Origin: Jeotgalibacillus proteolyticus
GTDB taxonomy: Bacteria; Bacillota; Bacilli; Bacillales; Jeotgalibacillaceae
Length of the DNA stretch: 64,000 bases
Assembly (NCBI RefSeq): GCF_002926065.1
Contig: NZ_PREZ01000002.1
Location: 310,001-374,000, forward strand
Direction of reading: 5' to 3'
Under the pieces are notes generated by a model. The model saw only the letters and a program-made list of their open reading frames with translations, made no database searches and was not told the origin of the DNA. The first letter of the stretch is position 1, and each line of letters begins with the position of its first letter. This document shows positions 37,831 through 47,681 of this stretch, piece after piece. Position numbers and translations under genes: made by a program.

Positions 37831-38589
37831 CTACTGCACCCGATTGATCATGATATCTTTTAAGAAGGTGTTTATAACATAGCTCGCTGCAATTAAGCCG
37901 GCTACTGAAGGAACAAAAGCATTTGAGGAAGGAGGCATTTTGGCTTTTCGGATAGCCGCCAGGTCATTACCTACTGTTTTTCTTACATCTTCTCTTATAA
38001 CAATCGGGCTTTCATCAGAGAATATCACATTAATGCCTTTAGGAATGCCTTCTTTTCTTAGTCTTTTTCGTATTATTTTTGCGATTGGATCCGTATGGGT
38101 TTTCGATATATCAGCGATCTGAAAGCGGGTTGGATCCATTTTATTCGCAGCACCCATGCTTGAAATTACAGGAATGTCACGCTTTAAGCATTCTTTTATT
38201 AAATGAATTTTGTAGGAAATCGTATCAGATGCATCCACCACAAAATCGAGTCCATGATTAAAAAATTCTTCATACGTCTCTTCCGTATAAAACATCTTAA
38301 GAGAAACGACTTCACAATCAGGGTTAATGTCTGCAATCCGTGCTTTCATTAAATCAGCCTTAGGCTGCCCAACGGTTGAAAGAAGAGCAATTACCTGTCT
38401 ATTTACATTTGTTATATCTACATCATCTTTATCAACGAGAATCAGTCTTCCTACTCCGCTTCTTGCCAGAGCCTCCGCTGCAAATGAGCCAACTCCTCCA
38501 ATTCCAAGAACCGCAACTGTTTTATTTTTCAACAGTTCAATTCCCTCAGATCCAATAGCAAGCTCATTTCGTGAAAATTGGTGAAGCAT
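37831..38589 (-). CDS. tcdA: tRNA threonylcarbamoyladenosine dehydratase TcdA (YrvM)
   Basis: E1-like ATP-dependent enzyme that cyclises t6A37 to ct6A in ANN-decoding tRNAs. 252 residues. The nucleotide-binding GIGGVGSFAAEALARSG is near 30-46, followed by LVDKDDVDITNVNRQ (about 51-65) and SMGAANKMDPTRF near 143-155. It is downstream of aspS and the 6S RNA gene, the same order as B. subtilis yrvM. Confidence 0.93.
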   Translation of the reverse strand: MLHQFSRNELAIGSEGIELLKNKTVAVLGIGGVGSFAAEALARSGVGRLILVDKDDVDITNVNRQVIALLSTVGQPKADLMKARIADINPDCEVVSLKMFYTEETYEEFFNHGLDFVVDASDTISYKIHLIKECLKRDIPVISSMGAANKMDPTRFQIADISKTHTDPIAKIIRKRLRKEGIPKGINVIFSDESPIVIREDVRKTVGNDLAAIRKAKMPPSSNAFVPSVAGLIAASYVINTFLKDIMINRVQ

Positions 38590-38687
38590 TTAAATCAACT
38601 CCAAATCAGTTAGTTATGACGGATTTAAGAATAGCTTATTTCCACTATTAAATCAATGATTGTCAGAATCGCTTTCGGTATAATAAC

Positions 38688-38720
38688 AAAAAACCGCCAG
38701 CCTTATTTAGGCTGGCGGTG
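38688..38720 (-). terminator. Terminator of 6S RNA
   Basis: ACCGCCAGCC / GGCTGGCGGT stem with a T-run on the minus strand, at the 3' end of the 6S gene. Confidence 0.9.
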
Positions 38721-38932
38721 AAGAGTATGTATGGCATTGGCAAATCCCAATTATGCCGTCTCTTTTGATATCTATTGTTTTGAACCCGCTCTCAGCAGGT
38801 GGGTGCCCTGTTCCCCGATTAATGCGTCCTCGCAAAAGGCATGCACGATTCAAGAAAACGCAGGCTCCCGAAAATAGAAGTGTTCGGTCAAAACGAATGA
38901 TTAGATAACGTACACATCAGGACTTGCCTTGT
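38721..38932 (-). ncRNA. bsrA: 6S RNA (BsrA/6S-1 type), RNA polymerase regulator
   Basis: Sits between aspS and tcdA, exactly where B. subtilis 6S-1 RNA lies. The minus strand reads AAGTCCTGATGTGT at 38925 downward, the known start of mature 6S-1, and contains GGGAGCCTGCG and the distal GGGCACCC region. Arms ATGTGT near the 5' end and ATACAT near the 3' end can pair as a closing stem. A SigA promoter predicts a start about eight bases before the mature 5' end, in line with the 5' processing known in B. subtilis. It would bind SigA-RNA polymerase in stationary phase. End positions are approximate. Confidence 0.88.
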
Positions 38933-38938
38933 TTGTAA

Positions 38939-38967
38939 ATAATACCACACCTTATTCAAAAGATCAA
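38939..38967 (-). promoter_or_regulatory. Promoter of 6S RNA
   Basis: Minus-strand TTGATC (plus 38962-38967), 17-base spacer, TATTAT (plus 38939-38944). A CACCTTAT/ATAAGGTG inverted repeat (about 38949-38978) just past the aspS stop overlaps the -35. Confidence 0.65.
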
Positions 38968-38986
38968 TCATAAGGTGGCGAATTAA

Positions 38987-40759
38987 TTAATTATTCTGAA
39001 GGTTCAGGGACAATTTTAATTCTTTCAGCTGCGCTTCGCTCACCTCGCCTGGAGCATCAGTTAAAACATCGCTGGCACTTGCTGTTTTTGGAAAGGCAAT
39101 CGTATCACGAAGGTTTGAACGACCTGCCAAAAGCATGACCAGACGGTCCAGCCCAAGGGCAATTCCTCCATGAGGAGGAGTTCCGTATTCAAATGCTTCC
39201 AATAAAAAGCCGAATTGCTCCTGCGCTTCTTCCTGAGAAAATCCTAGCACTTTAAACATTTTCTCCTGAATCTCCCGTTCAAAAATTCGTAATGACCCTC
39301 CGCCAAGCTCATAGCCGTTTAAAACGATATCATACGCCTGTGCTCTAACAGCCCCAGGGTCTGTTTCTAAAAGTGGAATATCTTCTCTAACCGGCATAGT
39401 AAACGGGTGATGCGCTGCATAGTAACGCCCCTCTTCCTCTGCATACTCAAGAAGCGGCCAATCTGTTACCCAAAGGAAATTAAAGGCAGTCGTGTCAATA
39501 AGGCTACGCTCTTTTCCAAGCTTTAACCTGAGTGCACCTAATGAATCAGCTACAACAGATTTTTTATCTGCCACAAATAAAATCAAATCCCCTTCAATTG
39601 CCTCTGCAGCCTGAACAAGAGTTATCTGCTCTTCTTCATTGAAAAACTTAGCGATAGGGCCGTTGAATCCTTCCGATGTTTTCTTAAGCCATGCGAGCCC
39701 CTTTGCTCCGTATCTTCCGGCAAACTCTCCAAGAGCATCAATATCTTTTCTGGAGTAGTCCTCTGCTCCGCCTTTAACATTGATCAGTTTGACCTGGCCT
39801 CCTGATTGGACTGCCCCGCTGAACACTTTAAAGCCTGACCCTTCTACAAGAGATGAAATATCCTTCAGTTCCATTCCAAAGCGGGTATCGGGTTTATCAG
39901 AGCCATAGCGCTCCATCGCATCATTGTAGGTTATTCTAGGGATTGGAAGCGAAATTTCAAGCCCTTTAACATCCTTCATCATTTTAGCAAGCATCCGCTC
40001 ATTCATCGCCATAATATCTTCCTGGCTCATAAAGCTTGTTTCAATATCTACCTGTGTAAATTCAGGCTGACGGTCTGCACGAAGGTCTTCATCTCTAAAG
40101 CAGCGGGCAATCTGATAATATTTATCAAAGCCGCCAACCATCAATAGCTGTTTGAAGAGCTGGGGGGACTGAGGCAAAGCGTAAAACTCTCCCGGATGAA
40201 CTCTGCTTGGTACGAGATAGTCCCTGGCTCCTTCAGGTGTGCTTTTAGTCAGTACAGGCGTTTCAACTTCAATAAATTGCTCGTCATCCAAAAAGCGGCG
40301 AATTGACTTTGTAACACTATGGCGCATTTTAAACGTTTCAGCCATAACCGGACGGCGCAGATCAAGATAGCGGTACTTTAACCTGATATCCTCAGCAACA
40401 TCCGCTTTATCCTCGACGGCAAAAGGCGGAGTTTTTGCTTCACTAATTACTGTAGCCTCAGAAGCATGAACCTCTATCGTGCCAGTAGATAGATTTTTGT
40501 TAATAGTGTTTTCATTTCTGGCTTCTACAGTTCCTTCTACACTCAGTACATATTCACTGCGAATAGCCTCAGCCTGTTTAAGAGCTTCTTCTGAAATTGC
40601 AGGGTTGAAAACAACCTGTACAATACCGGTTCTGTCACGCAGATCAATAAATATAAGGCCGCCAAGATCACGTCGTTTCTGAACCCACCCTTTTAGCGTT
40701 ATTTTTTCTCCAATGGCTGCAGCAGGTACTTCACCGCAGTAAAAAGATCTTCCAAACAT
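38987..40759 (-). CDS. aspS: Aspartyl-tRNA synthetase
   Basis: Class IIb synthetase for tRNA-Asp. 590 residues: N-terminal OB-fold anticodon-binding domain (1-~105, [21 protein letters not shown]), class II core with motif 2 [19 protein letters not shown] near 217-235, a bacterial GAD insertion domain (about 300-400), and motif 3 [13 protein letters not shown] near 530-542. Thirteen bases downstream of hisS, so both depend on the hisS T-box leader. 6S RNA follows. Confidence 0.97.
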   Translation of the reverse strand: MFGRSFYCGEVPAAAIGEKITLKGWVQKRRDLGGLIFIDLRDRTGIVQVVFNPAISEEALKQAEAIRSEYVLSVEGTVEARNENTINKNLSTGTIEVHASEATVISEAKTPPFAVEDKADVAEDIRLKYRYLDLRRPVMAETFKMRHSVTKSIRRFLDDEQFIEVETPVLTKSTPEGARDYLVPSRVHPGEFYALPQSPQLFKQLLMVGGFDKYYQIARCFRDEDLRADRQPEFTQVDIETSFMSQEDIMAMNERMLAKMMKDVKGLEISLPIPRITYNDAMERYGSDKPDTRFGMELKDISSLVEGSGFKVFSGAVQSGGQVKLINVKGGAEDYSRKDIDALGEFAGRYGAKGLAWLKKTSEGFNGPIAKFFNEEEQITLVQAAEAIEGDLILFVADKKSVVADSLGALRLKLGKERSLIDTTAFNFLWVTDWPLLEYAEEEGRYYAAHHPFTMPVREDIPLLETDPGAVRAQAYDIVLNGYELGGGSLRIFEREIQEKMFKVLGFSQEEAQEQFGFLLEAFEYGTPPHGGIALGLDRLVMLLAGRSNLRDTIAFPKTASASDVLTDAPGEVSEAQLKELKLSLNLQNN

Positions 40760-40772
40760 ATGCTTATCCTCC

Positions 40773-42038
40773 TTAGGATTGCTTTAAATAATCAATCAGT
40801 CCGTCGATGTTAATGATTTCCTGAGACCCGCTTTCTAAATGCTTAACGGTTATCGTTCCAGCCTCAAGTTCATTTTCTCCCAAAATTGCTACATGTTTTG
40901 CTTTCAGACGGTCCGCACTTTTCATTTGTGCCTTCATCTTTCGTCGCAGAGTATCCATTTCCGCGCTCAAGCCCTGCTGTCTTGCTTTGAAAGCGAGCTC
41001 CACTGTTTTATCCTTTGCTTTGTCGCCCATGGAAATAAAATAGCAATCCAGGGTACCGGATACCGGAAGCTCTATCTTTTCCGCATCCAAAGCTGAAAGC
41101 AGGCGTTCTATGCTTAAAGCAAAGCCTATCCCCGGCGCGCTCGGTCCACCTAAGTCCTCGATAAGCCCGTTGTACCGTCCGCCGCCGCATAACGTCGTGA
41201 TGGCTCCAAACCCCTTAGCACTGCTCATAATTTCAAAAGCGGTGTGATTATAGTAATCAAGTCCCCGTACAAGGTTTGGATCAAGCTCAAACTCAATGCC
41301 CATGAGGCTCAAATAGTGCTGTACTTTTTCAAAATAGGCTTTGGACTCCTCATTTAAATAGTCAGCAAGTGATGGTGCTGAAGCCATCAGCTCGTGATCA
41401 CGGTCTTTTTTACAATCCAGTATGCGAAGAGGATTTTTTTCTAAACGGATTTGACAGTCTGAACAAAACTCATTAATTCTCGGTTTAAAGTGAGCGATCA
41501 GCGCTTCCTTGTGAGCGACCCGGCTATCGGTATCTCCCAGGCTGTTCAAAACAAGTTTCAATTCATTTAAACCAACCCGCTTATAGAGCTCCATTGCTAG
41601 AGAAATAACCTCAGCATCAATGACCGGATCATCACTTCCAATCGCCTCTACCCCGAACTGAACAAACTGTCTGAAGCGTCCTGCCTGGGGACGCTCATAC
41701 CTGAACATAGGTCCGTTATAAAATAGCTTGACAGGCTGATTTGCCTGACCGAACATCTTATGCTGAACAAATGATCTTACAGTTCCGGCAGTTCCTTCAG
41801 GGCGAAGGGTCAAACTCCTTTCACCTCTGTCCTGAAAGGTATACATTTCTTTTTGGACGATATCAGTTGTATCACCGACTCCCCGCTCAAATAATTCAGT
41901 GTGCTCAAAAATTGGTGTGCGAATTTCCTTATATTGATACTGATTGCATATTTCTCTGGCTACATTCTCAATATACTGCCATTTTTCGACTGTCCCAGGA
42001 AGTATATCCTGGGTGCCGCGCGGAATATTGATCGTCAT
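40773..42038 (-). CDS. hisS: Histidyl-tRNA synthetase
   Basis: Class IIa synthetase for tRNA-His. 421 residues, start [15 protein letters not shown]. Motif 2 region [17 protein letters not shown] near 105-121, the histidine-specific [12 protein letters not shown] near 258-269 and [14 protein letters not shown] near 284-297, plus a C-terminal anticodon-binding domain. ATG at 42038 follows TAAGGAGG; the longer open frame would start inside the T-box terminator. First gene of hisS-aspS. Confidence 0.97.
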   Translation of the reverse strand: MTINIPRGTQDILPGTVEKWQYIENVAREICNQYQYKEIRTPIFEHTELFERGVGDTTDIVQKEMYTFQDRGERSLTLRPEGTAGTVRSFVQHKMFGQANQPVKLFYNGPMFRYERPQAGRFRQFVQFGVEAIGSDDPVIDAEVISLAMELYKRVGLNELKLVLNSLGDTDSRVAHKEALIAHFKPRINEFCSDCQIRLEKNPLRILDCKKDRDHELMASAPSLADYLNEESKAYFEKVQHYLSLMGIEFELDPNLVRGLDYYNHTAFEIMSSAKGFGAITTLCGGGRYNGLIEDLGGPSAPGIGFALSIERLLSALDAEKIELPVSGTLDCYFISMGDKAKDKTVELAFKARQQGLSAEMDTLRRKMKAQMKSADRLKAKHVAILGENELEAGTITVKHLESGSQEIINIDGLIDYLKQS

Positions 42039-42079
42039 AATTATTTCCTCCTTATTGTAAACAGCCAATTTTGAGCATA

Positions 42080-42350
42080 GAAAAAACTCCCGTCCCTTGT
42101 CCGAAAACAAGGGACGGGAGTTGTATAGTCCCGTGGTGCCACCCTAATTGAAGCAAACTGCTTCCACTCAAGGCAGTTAACGCCTGCATACGTCAATTCC
42201 TAGTAAGATAAAAATCTTTTCAGAATCGAACCTACGGGGTGTTCATTCGATAAGGCGTCATGCAAAACCACTTTCAGCCAAAGGCGGTTTCTCTCTGGTC
42301 ATGCGTTTCTTATCTACTATTCCCCATCACTGGTTGTTTTTCGATTTTAA
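42080..42350 (-). promoter_or_regulatory. T-box riboswitch controlling hisS-aspS
   Basis: Minus strand shows the loop-E half AGUA, stem GAUAAG/CUUAUC, the stem I region with GACCAGAGAG, T-box AATTAGGGTGGCACCACGGG (42130-42149) and a 15-base terminator stem ACTCCCGTCCCTTGT/ACAAGGGACGGGAGT (42086-42121). The specifier loop reads GAACAC (plus 42239-42244), holding GAA, AAC and CAC in different registers; CAC (His) is the biologically expected codon. Confidence 0.93.
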
Positions 42351-42484
42351 TAATGTAATCAATCATAATAATCCCTATCATGATTGTCAAGACATAATAA
42401 AAAGTCTTTTTAAAATGATTTCATAATGACGTTACAAGGTTTTGGTTATATGATAGAGTTAGCAATAAATGAGAGGTGATGTTA

Positions 42485-44299
42485 ATGAGACCATTTCTTC
42501 CCTTTTTGGCTGTTATTTTAATACTTTCTTCCTTTGCACTGCCTGAGGGCACTGTAAATGCGGAAACAAAGTCAGCAACGGTAGCCTCTGACAATGTAAA
42601 TCTGCGTCAGGGACCCGGGCTGAGCTTTCCTACTGTAGCAACCGGAAGCAGCGGGGAGACTTATGAAGTTTTGGACGAGGAATATGGATGGCTGAAATTA
42701 AAGCTGTCTAATGGAGAGGAAGGCTGGATTGCTGAATGGCTGACGATTCGGGATACACCGCCTCAAGCAGAACAGCAAGCCTCAGAAAAACGAACGGTCA
42801 CCACTGACCAGCTTCGCATCCGATCCGGACCAGGCACCGATGAAGCCGTACTGGGTGTTTTAAGCAGCGGTGACTCTGTAACCGTACATACTGATTCAAG
42901 CGGCTGGCTGGAAGTCACAGCAGCTGACGGCACGAAAGGCTGGGTGAACGGAGAATTTATTTCCAGCTCAGGCCAATCTAACCAGGACTCTTCTGACACG
43001 AGCAATTCTTCTATTCAATCATCCCAGGGGACTATTTTAGTCGACAGATTAAATGTCCGAAACGATTTTTCTTCAGAAGGCTCTGTGATTGGCTCTCTTA
43101 ACCAGGGTGATCGCGTAAACATCATTGAGGAACAGTATGGCTGGCTTAATGTTGAAGGCAACGGTTTAAATGGCTGGGTAAGCTCAACCTACGTACAATA
43201 CCAGGCCCAGGAATCAGCAGATGCTGATCAGAGACCGGTACAAGCAAGTACACTTGAAGATACATCTATCGTTGTGGTGGTGGACTCATTAACTGTACGA
43301 AACGGACCAGCGCACTCAGGTGAATCGATTTCAGCTGTAAGCCTTGGGGAATCATTTACCATTCAGGAGGTTTCTGGAGACTGGTATAAAATTGAGCTGG
43401 ATTCAGGCAGCACCGGCTGGATAGCCAGCTGGTTTACAGAGCCAGGAAGTGGTAATACAGCAGAGGGGTCATCAACAAATGGAACTACCGTAACTGTTCT
43501 ATACAACGGCTCGAATGTTCGTTCGGCCCCTTCGGTTGATTCTGAGGTAGTATCAAGAATTAATTCGGGGGAACAATACGAAACTGTTTCCCAAACAGGA
43601 GATTGGTATGAAATAAAATTGGATAATGGCGCAAGCGGCTTTATTGCCAATTGGATCGTATCTGCCGATGGTGAAGCAGCCCAACCAATCGAAGCAGATG
43701 AAGAAGCTGTAGATCAGGAAGAAACGGCAGAAGAACCGGAAGCATCACAGGATATCATGTCTATATCAGATGCTACCATTTTAATTGATGCCGGTCACGG
43801 CGGAAGAGATGGCGGAGCAATCGGCGCAAGCGGCTCTCTTGAAAAATCGCTTACTCTTCGAACAGCAGAAATGCTTTACCACAAGCTTTCAAGCACTGGT
43901 GCGAACGTTATCATGACAAGGCAGGACGATCGCTACATCGATCTTCATTCCCGTGTCGCACTTTCCCAGCAGCACCAGGCAGATGTTTTTGTTTCGATTC
44001 ATTATGATTCGATTGATGATCGAAGCGTCAGAGGGTTTACAACCTATTATTATGGCGCAATGGATGAGGCACTTGCAGATTCAGTACATTCCGGTCTGCA
44101 AGACCAGATGTCTCTCCGCAGCCGGGGCACTCAATTTGGAAATTACCTCGTTTTGAGAAATAATTCAATTCCCGCAATCCTGCTTGAGCTCGGCTATATC
44201 AGCAACCCGGCAGAAGAAGCTGCAATCAATTCCGATCACTTCAGGGACATGGCAGCTACTGGTATTTATAATGGTTTAGTAGATTATTTTGAACAGTAA
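42485..44299 (+). CDS. N-acetylmuramoyl-L-alanine amidase with five SH3b domains
   Basis: Secreted cell-wall hydrolase of 604 residues. A signal peptide (about 1-26, ending near NAE) is followed by five bacterial SH3 repeats, each with a V-x-LNVR-x-GP-like start (about 30, 102, 182, 262 and 338) and a GWI/GWV ending, then an acidic linker (about 395-425) and an Amidase_3 domain (about 430-604) with ILIDAGHGGRDGGAIG, the VSIHYDS zinc histidine and LLELGYISN catalytic glutamate. SH3b units probably bind peptidoglycan. AGAGG upstream of ATG. It matches YrvJ in place; B. subtilis YrvJ is somewhat shorter. Single gene with its own terminator. Confidence 0.93.
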   Translation: MRPFLPFLAVILILSSFALPEGTVNAETKSATVASDNVNLRQGPGLSFPTVATGSSGETYEVLDEEYGWLKLKLSNGEEGWIAEWLTIRDTPPQAEQQASEKRTVTTDQLRIRSGPGTDEAVLGVLSSGDSVTVHTDSSGWLEVTAADGTKGWVNGEFISSSGQSNQDSSDTSNSSIQSSQGTILVDRLNVRNDFSSEGSVIGSLNQGDRVNIIEEQYGWLNVEGNGLNGWVSSTYVQYQAQESADADQRPVQASTLEDTSIVVVVDSLTVRNGPAHSGESISAVSLGESFTIQEVSGDWYKIELDSGSTGWIASWFTEPGSGNTAEGSSTNGTTVTVLYNGSNVRSAPSVDSEVVSRINSGEQYETVSQTGDWYEIKLDNGASGFIANWIVSADGEAAQPIEADEEAVDQEETAEEPEASQDIMSISDATILIDAGHGGRDGGAIGASGSLEKSLTLRTAEMLYHKLSSTGANVIMTRQDDRYIDLHSRVALSQQHQADVFVSIHYDSIDDRSVRGFTTYYYGAMDEALADSVHSGLQDQMSLRSRGTQFGNYLVLRNNSIPAILLELGYISNPAEEAAINSDHFRDMAATGIYNGLVDYFEQ

Positions 44300-44328
44300 A
44301 AAACTCGGCTTTGGCCGAGTTTTTTTGT
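44298..44328 (+). terminator. Terminator of the SH3b amidase gene
   Basis: AACTCGGC / GCCGAGTT stem with seven T; it starts at the stop codon and ends before the convergent dtd gene. Confidence 0.88.
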
Positions 44329-44339
44329 TGTCTATTATC

Positions 44340-44780
44340 TTAAGGAGTCTCTACAATTAAGGTTACAGGGCCATCATTGATAAGGGAAACATCCATCATT
44401 GCCCCAAATACTCCTTTTTCCACCTGGATGCCTTTTTCCTCAAACAATTCATTAAGCCGATTATATAAAGGTTCTGCTTTCTCAGGTCTGGCAGCATTCA
44501 TAAAGTTTGGTCTTCTGCCCTTTTTTGTTTCCCCGTAGAGTGTAAATTGGGAGATTGAAAGAATTTGTCCATTTTGATCGAGAAGGGAATGGTTCATTTT
44601 CCCTTCTCCATCTTCAAAAATCCTCAGGTTGGCAATTTTATCTGCAGCGTAGCGCGCGGCCAGCTCGTCATCTTCATGTGTAATACCAACGAGTAAAACC
44701 AACCCTTTATCAATTTTCCCCTTTATTTCACCATCAACCTTTACAAATGCTTCTTTGCTTCGCTGAACCACTACTTTCAA
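44340..44780 (-). CDS. dtd: D-aminoacyl-tRNA deacylase
   Basis: Removes D-amino acids (and glycine from tRNA-Ala) from mischarged tRNA. 146 residues with the two family motifs [17 protein letters not shown] (about 77-93) and [12 protein letters not shown] near 135-146 with the cross-subunit Gly-Pro. TTG start, GGAGG upstream. Seventeen bases after relA, so co-transcribed. Confidence 0.95.
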   Translation of the reverse strand: MKVVVQRSKEAFVKVDGEIKGKIDKGLVLLVGITHEDDELAARYAADKIANLRIFEDGEGKMNHSLLDQNGQILSISQFTLYGETKKGRRPNFMNAARPEKAEPLYNRLNELFEEKGIQVEKGVFGAMMDVSLINDGPVTLIVETP

Positions 44781-44797
44781 AACGCTTCCTCCAGTCG

Positions 44798-46990
44798 TTA
44801 ATTCACTACACGTTGGACGGAGTAAATATCTGATATTTGCTTTATGCGGTCTACAACGCGTTGAAGATGGTTAACGTTTTGAATCATGATTGACATATTG
44901 ATCGTAGCCATCTTATTCCGGTCGGTTCTTCCGCTGACAGCAGAAATATTCGTTTTAGTTTCATTTACAGCCTGGAGAACTTCATTTAGCAGGCCTCTGC
45001 GGTCATAACCGGAAATTTCGATATCAACGTTGTATTCCTTTTTATCCTGAGGCGTGCCCTCCCACTCTACCGGAATGAGACGGGCATTTGAATCGTCCTG
45101 TATATTTGGACAGTCGGTACGGTGGACTGATACACCTCTGCCTCTTGTGATGAAGCCGATAATATCATCACCCGGCACCGGACTGCAGCATTTGGACAAC
45201 CGGACAAGAAGATTGTCAATTCCCTTTACCGTTACGCCGGCTTCCCCTTTTTTCCGCGGGGCAGGAGGCTTAATATCAGCCATTGCTTTTTCCAGTGTAT
45301 CTTCTTCATCCCGGAGCTTTCTTAGCTTATCGGTTAAACGGTTTGCTATTTGAACACCGGTAATCCCGCCATAGCCGACTGCAGAGTACATGTCCTCCAC
45401 ATTGGTAAAGTTGAATTTTTCAGAAACTCTTTTAATATTTTCATCCGTTAAAACATCCTTAGGATCAAAATCAAGCGAACGGATTTCGCGCTCAACAATC
45501 TCCCGTCCTTTTTCCATGTTTTCATCTCGGCGCTGCTTTTTAAAGAAAGCCTTGATTTTATGTTTGGCCTGGGAGGTTTGAGCGAGCTTGAGCCAATCCT
45601 GGCTTGGTCCGTAGGAATGCTTGGAGGTCATAATTTCAATAATGTCTCCTGTTTTTAATGTTGAATCGAGCGGAACCATTTTTCCATTTACTTTCGCACC
45701 AATTGTTTTATTCCCGATCTCTGAATGCACCCGATAGGCAAAGTCAATTGGAACTGATCCAGCCGGAAGCTCCATTACATCTCCTTTTGGTGTGAAAACA
45801 TAAACCATATCAGAGAATAGATCAAATTTAAGTGCATCCATAAACTCTTCTGCATCTGAAGAATCCTGCTGGAATTCAAGGATTTCTCTAAACCAGGTTA
45901 ATTTTTTCTCAACAGATGCTTTATTATCTTCATTGATCAGTGTACCTTCTTTATACGCCCAATGGGCTGCCACACCAAACTCAGCAATCCGGTGCATATC
46001 GGAGGTCCGGATTTGTACTTCTAAAGGATCCCCCTTCGGCCCGATTACTGTCGTATGAAGAGACTGATACATATTTGGCTTCGGCATGGCGATATAATCC
46101 TTAAAACGGCCAGGCATAGGCTTCCAGCATGTGTGAATGATTCCCAGCACCGCATAGCAGTCTTTAATACTGCCTACGATTACTCTGACAGCTAACAGGT
46201 CGTATATTTCATTAAATTGCTTGTTTTGCATGGCCATTTTTTTATAAATTGAATAGATATGCTTTGGACGCCCATAGATATCTGCATCAATTTTCACGTC
46301 GGTTACCTGATCTTTAATTTCTTTAATGACCTTCTCAACATACTCTTCCCGTTCATTTCTTTTCTTCTTCATTAAGTTAACGATCCGATAGTACTGCTGA
46401 GGGTTTAGGTAACGTAAAGCTGTATCCTCAAGCTCCCACTTAATGGTGGATATCCCTAAGCGATGGGCAAGCGGAGCAAAAATTTCAAGCGTTTCATTTG
46501 AAGTTCTGATCTGTTTTTCTACCGGCATATGCTTAAGTGTTCTCATATTGTGCAAACGGTCGGCAAGCTTTATAAGAATCACTCGAATGTCCTGCGCCAT
46601 GGCAATAAACATTTTCCGATGATTCTCAGCCTGCTGTTCCTCTTTTGACTTATATTTAATTTTCCCAAGCTTTGTAACTCCGTCTACGAGCATTGCAACT
46701 TCTTCATTGAACTGCTCGGCTAAATCCTTATAGGAAAAGTCCGTGTCTTCCACCACATCATGCAAGAAGCCAGCAGCGACGGTTGACGGATCCATTTGAA
46801 GATTCGCCAAAATACCGGCCACCTGAATAGGATGGATGATATAAGGCTCACCGGATTTACGAAACTGTTCCTTGTGGGCATCAGCTGCAAAAGCATATGC
46901 TTTTTTAACTAAATCCACCTGGCTGCTGCTCATGTATGCTGCTGTAATCACGAACACTTCTTCCGCGGTAAGCACTCGATCGTTCGCCAT
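44798..46990 (-). CDS. relA: Bifunctional (p)ppGpp synthetase/hydrolase Rel
   Basis: Stringent-response enzyme that makes and breaks (p)ppGpp. 730 residues: HD hydrolase domain ([12 protein letters not shown] near 52, FLHDVVEDT near 75), synthetase domain ([26 protein letters not shown] near 245, [17 protein letters not shown] near 297), TGS domain ([12 protein letters not shown] near 395), zinc-finger-like [13 protein letters not shown] near 560, and a C-terminal ACT domain. Both active sites look intact, as expected for the single long Rel of Bacillales. AAGGTGATATAAC upstream of ATG. Confidence 0.97.
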   Translation of the reverse strand: MANDRVLTAEEVFVITAAYMSSSQVDLVKKAYAFAADAHKEQFRKSGEPYIIHPIQVAGILANLQMDPSTVAAGFLHDVVEDTDFSYKDLAEQFNEEVAMLVDGVTKLGKIKYKSKEEQQAENHRKMFIAMAQDIRVILIKLADRLHNMRTLKHMPVEKQIRTSNETLEIFAPLAHRLGISTIKWELEDTALRYLNPQQYYRIVNLMKKKRNEREEYVEKVIKEIKDQVTDVKIDADIYGRPKHIYSIYKKMAMQNKQFNEIYDLLAVRVIVGSIKDCYAVLGIIHTCWKPMPGRFKDYIAMPKPNMYQSLHTTVIGPKGDPLEVQIRTSDMHRIAEFGVAAHWAYKEGTLINEDNKASVEKKLTWFREILEFQQDSSDAEEFMDALKFDLFSDMVYVFTPKGDVMELPAGSVPIDFAYRVHSEIGNKTIGAKVNGKMVPLDSTLKTGDIIEIMTSKHSYGPSQDWLKLAQTSQAKHKIKAFFKKQRRDENMEKGREIVEREIRSLDFDPKDVLTDENIKRVSEKFNFTNVEDMYSAVGYGGITGVQIANRLTDKLRKLRDEEDTLEKAMADIKPPAPRKKGEAGVTVKGIDNLLVRLSKCCSPVPGDDIIGFITRGRGVSVHRTDCPNIQDDSNARLIPVEWEGTPQDKKEYNVDIEISGYDRRGLLNEVLQAVNETKTNISAVSGRTDRNKMATINMSIMIQNVNHLQRVVDRIKQISDIYSVQRVVN

Positions 46991-47131
46991 ACGTTATATC
47001 ACCTTTATCGTTTGAATAGATTTTTGTGTATTGTTTCTATTATTAAAAAAAAATGTTCGCATGTAAAGCTATTATGACTATTTTCATATTTTACTGAGAG
47101 AAAAGCGCCTAATTTCGACATATCCCGTATA

Positions 47132-47160
47132 TAAAAAGAGCCCCGAGTGTGGGACTCCTG
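47132..47160 (-). terminator. Terminator of recJ-apt
   Basis: GAGTCCC / GGGGCTC stem with a T-run on the minus strand, just past the apt stop. Confidence 0.75.
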
Positions 47161-47168
47161 ATTATTTA

Positions 47169-47681
47169 TTAGTATTGCATTAATGTAAGCATATCATATC
47201 CTTCTAATTTGTCACGCCCATCAAGGTACGTAAGCTCAATCAGGAAGGCAATTCCCGCTACAACCCCGCCAAGTTCTTCAACAAGCTTAATCGTTGCTTC
47301 GATTGTACCGCCTGTTGCCAGAAGGTCATCTGTAATGAGTACACGCTGTCCCGGCTTAATCGCATCCCGGTGAATCGTTAATACGTCTTTTCCATACTCA
47401 AGCCCGTAATCCACCTTAACGGTTTCTCTCGGAAGCTTTCCTTCTTTTCGGACAGGAGCAAAGCCTATTCCAAGTGCATAGGAAACAGGGCACCCGATAA
47501 TAAAACCTCTTGCTTCAGGCCCGACGATGATATCAATATCTTTATCTTTTGCATACTCAACAATCTGATCAGTTGCATAACGATAAGCGTCGCCATTATC
47601 CATAAGTGTCGTGATATCTTTAAATCGGATTCCTTTTTTAGGCCAATCTTCCACGATCGTTACATACTGCTTTAAATCCAT
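47169..47681 (-). CDS. apt: Adenine phosphoribosyltransferase
   Basis: Salvages adenine to AMP with PRPP. 170 residues, with the PRPP-binding motif [14 protein letters not shown] at about 118-131 and the purine-binding [11 protein letters not shown] near 53-63. GAGGAGG upstream. Overlaps the recJ stop by ten bases and lies upstream of relA, the usual recJ-apt-relA order. Confidence 0.97.
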   Translation of the reverse strand: MDLKQYVTIVEDWPKKGIRFKDITTLMDNGDAYRYATDQIVEYAKDKDIDIIVGPEARGFIIGCPVSYALGIGFAPVRKEGKLPRETVKVDYGLEYGKDVLTIHRDAIKPGQRVLITDDLLATGGTIEATIKLVEELGGVVAGIAFLIELTYLDGRDKLEGYDMLTLMQY

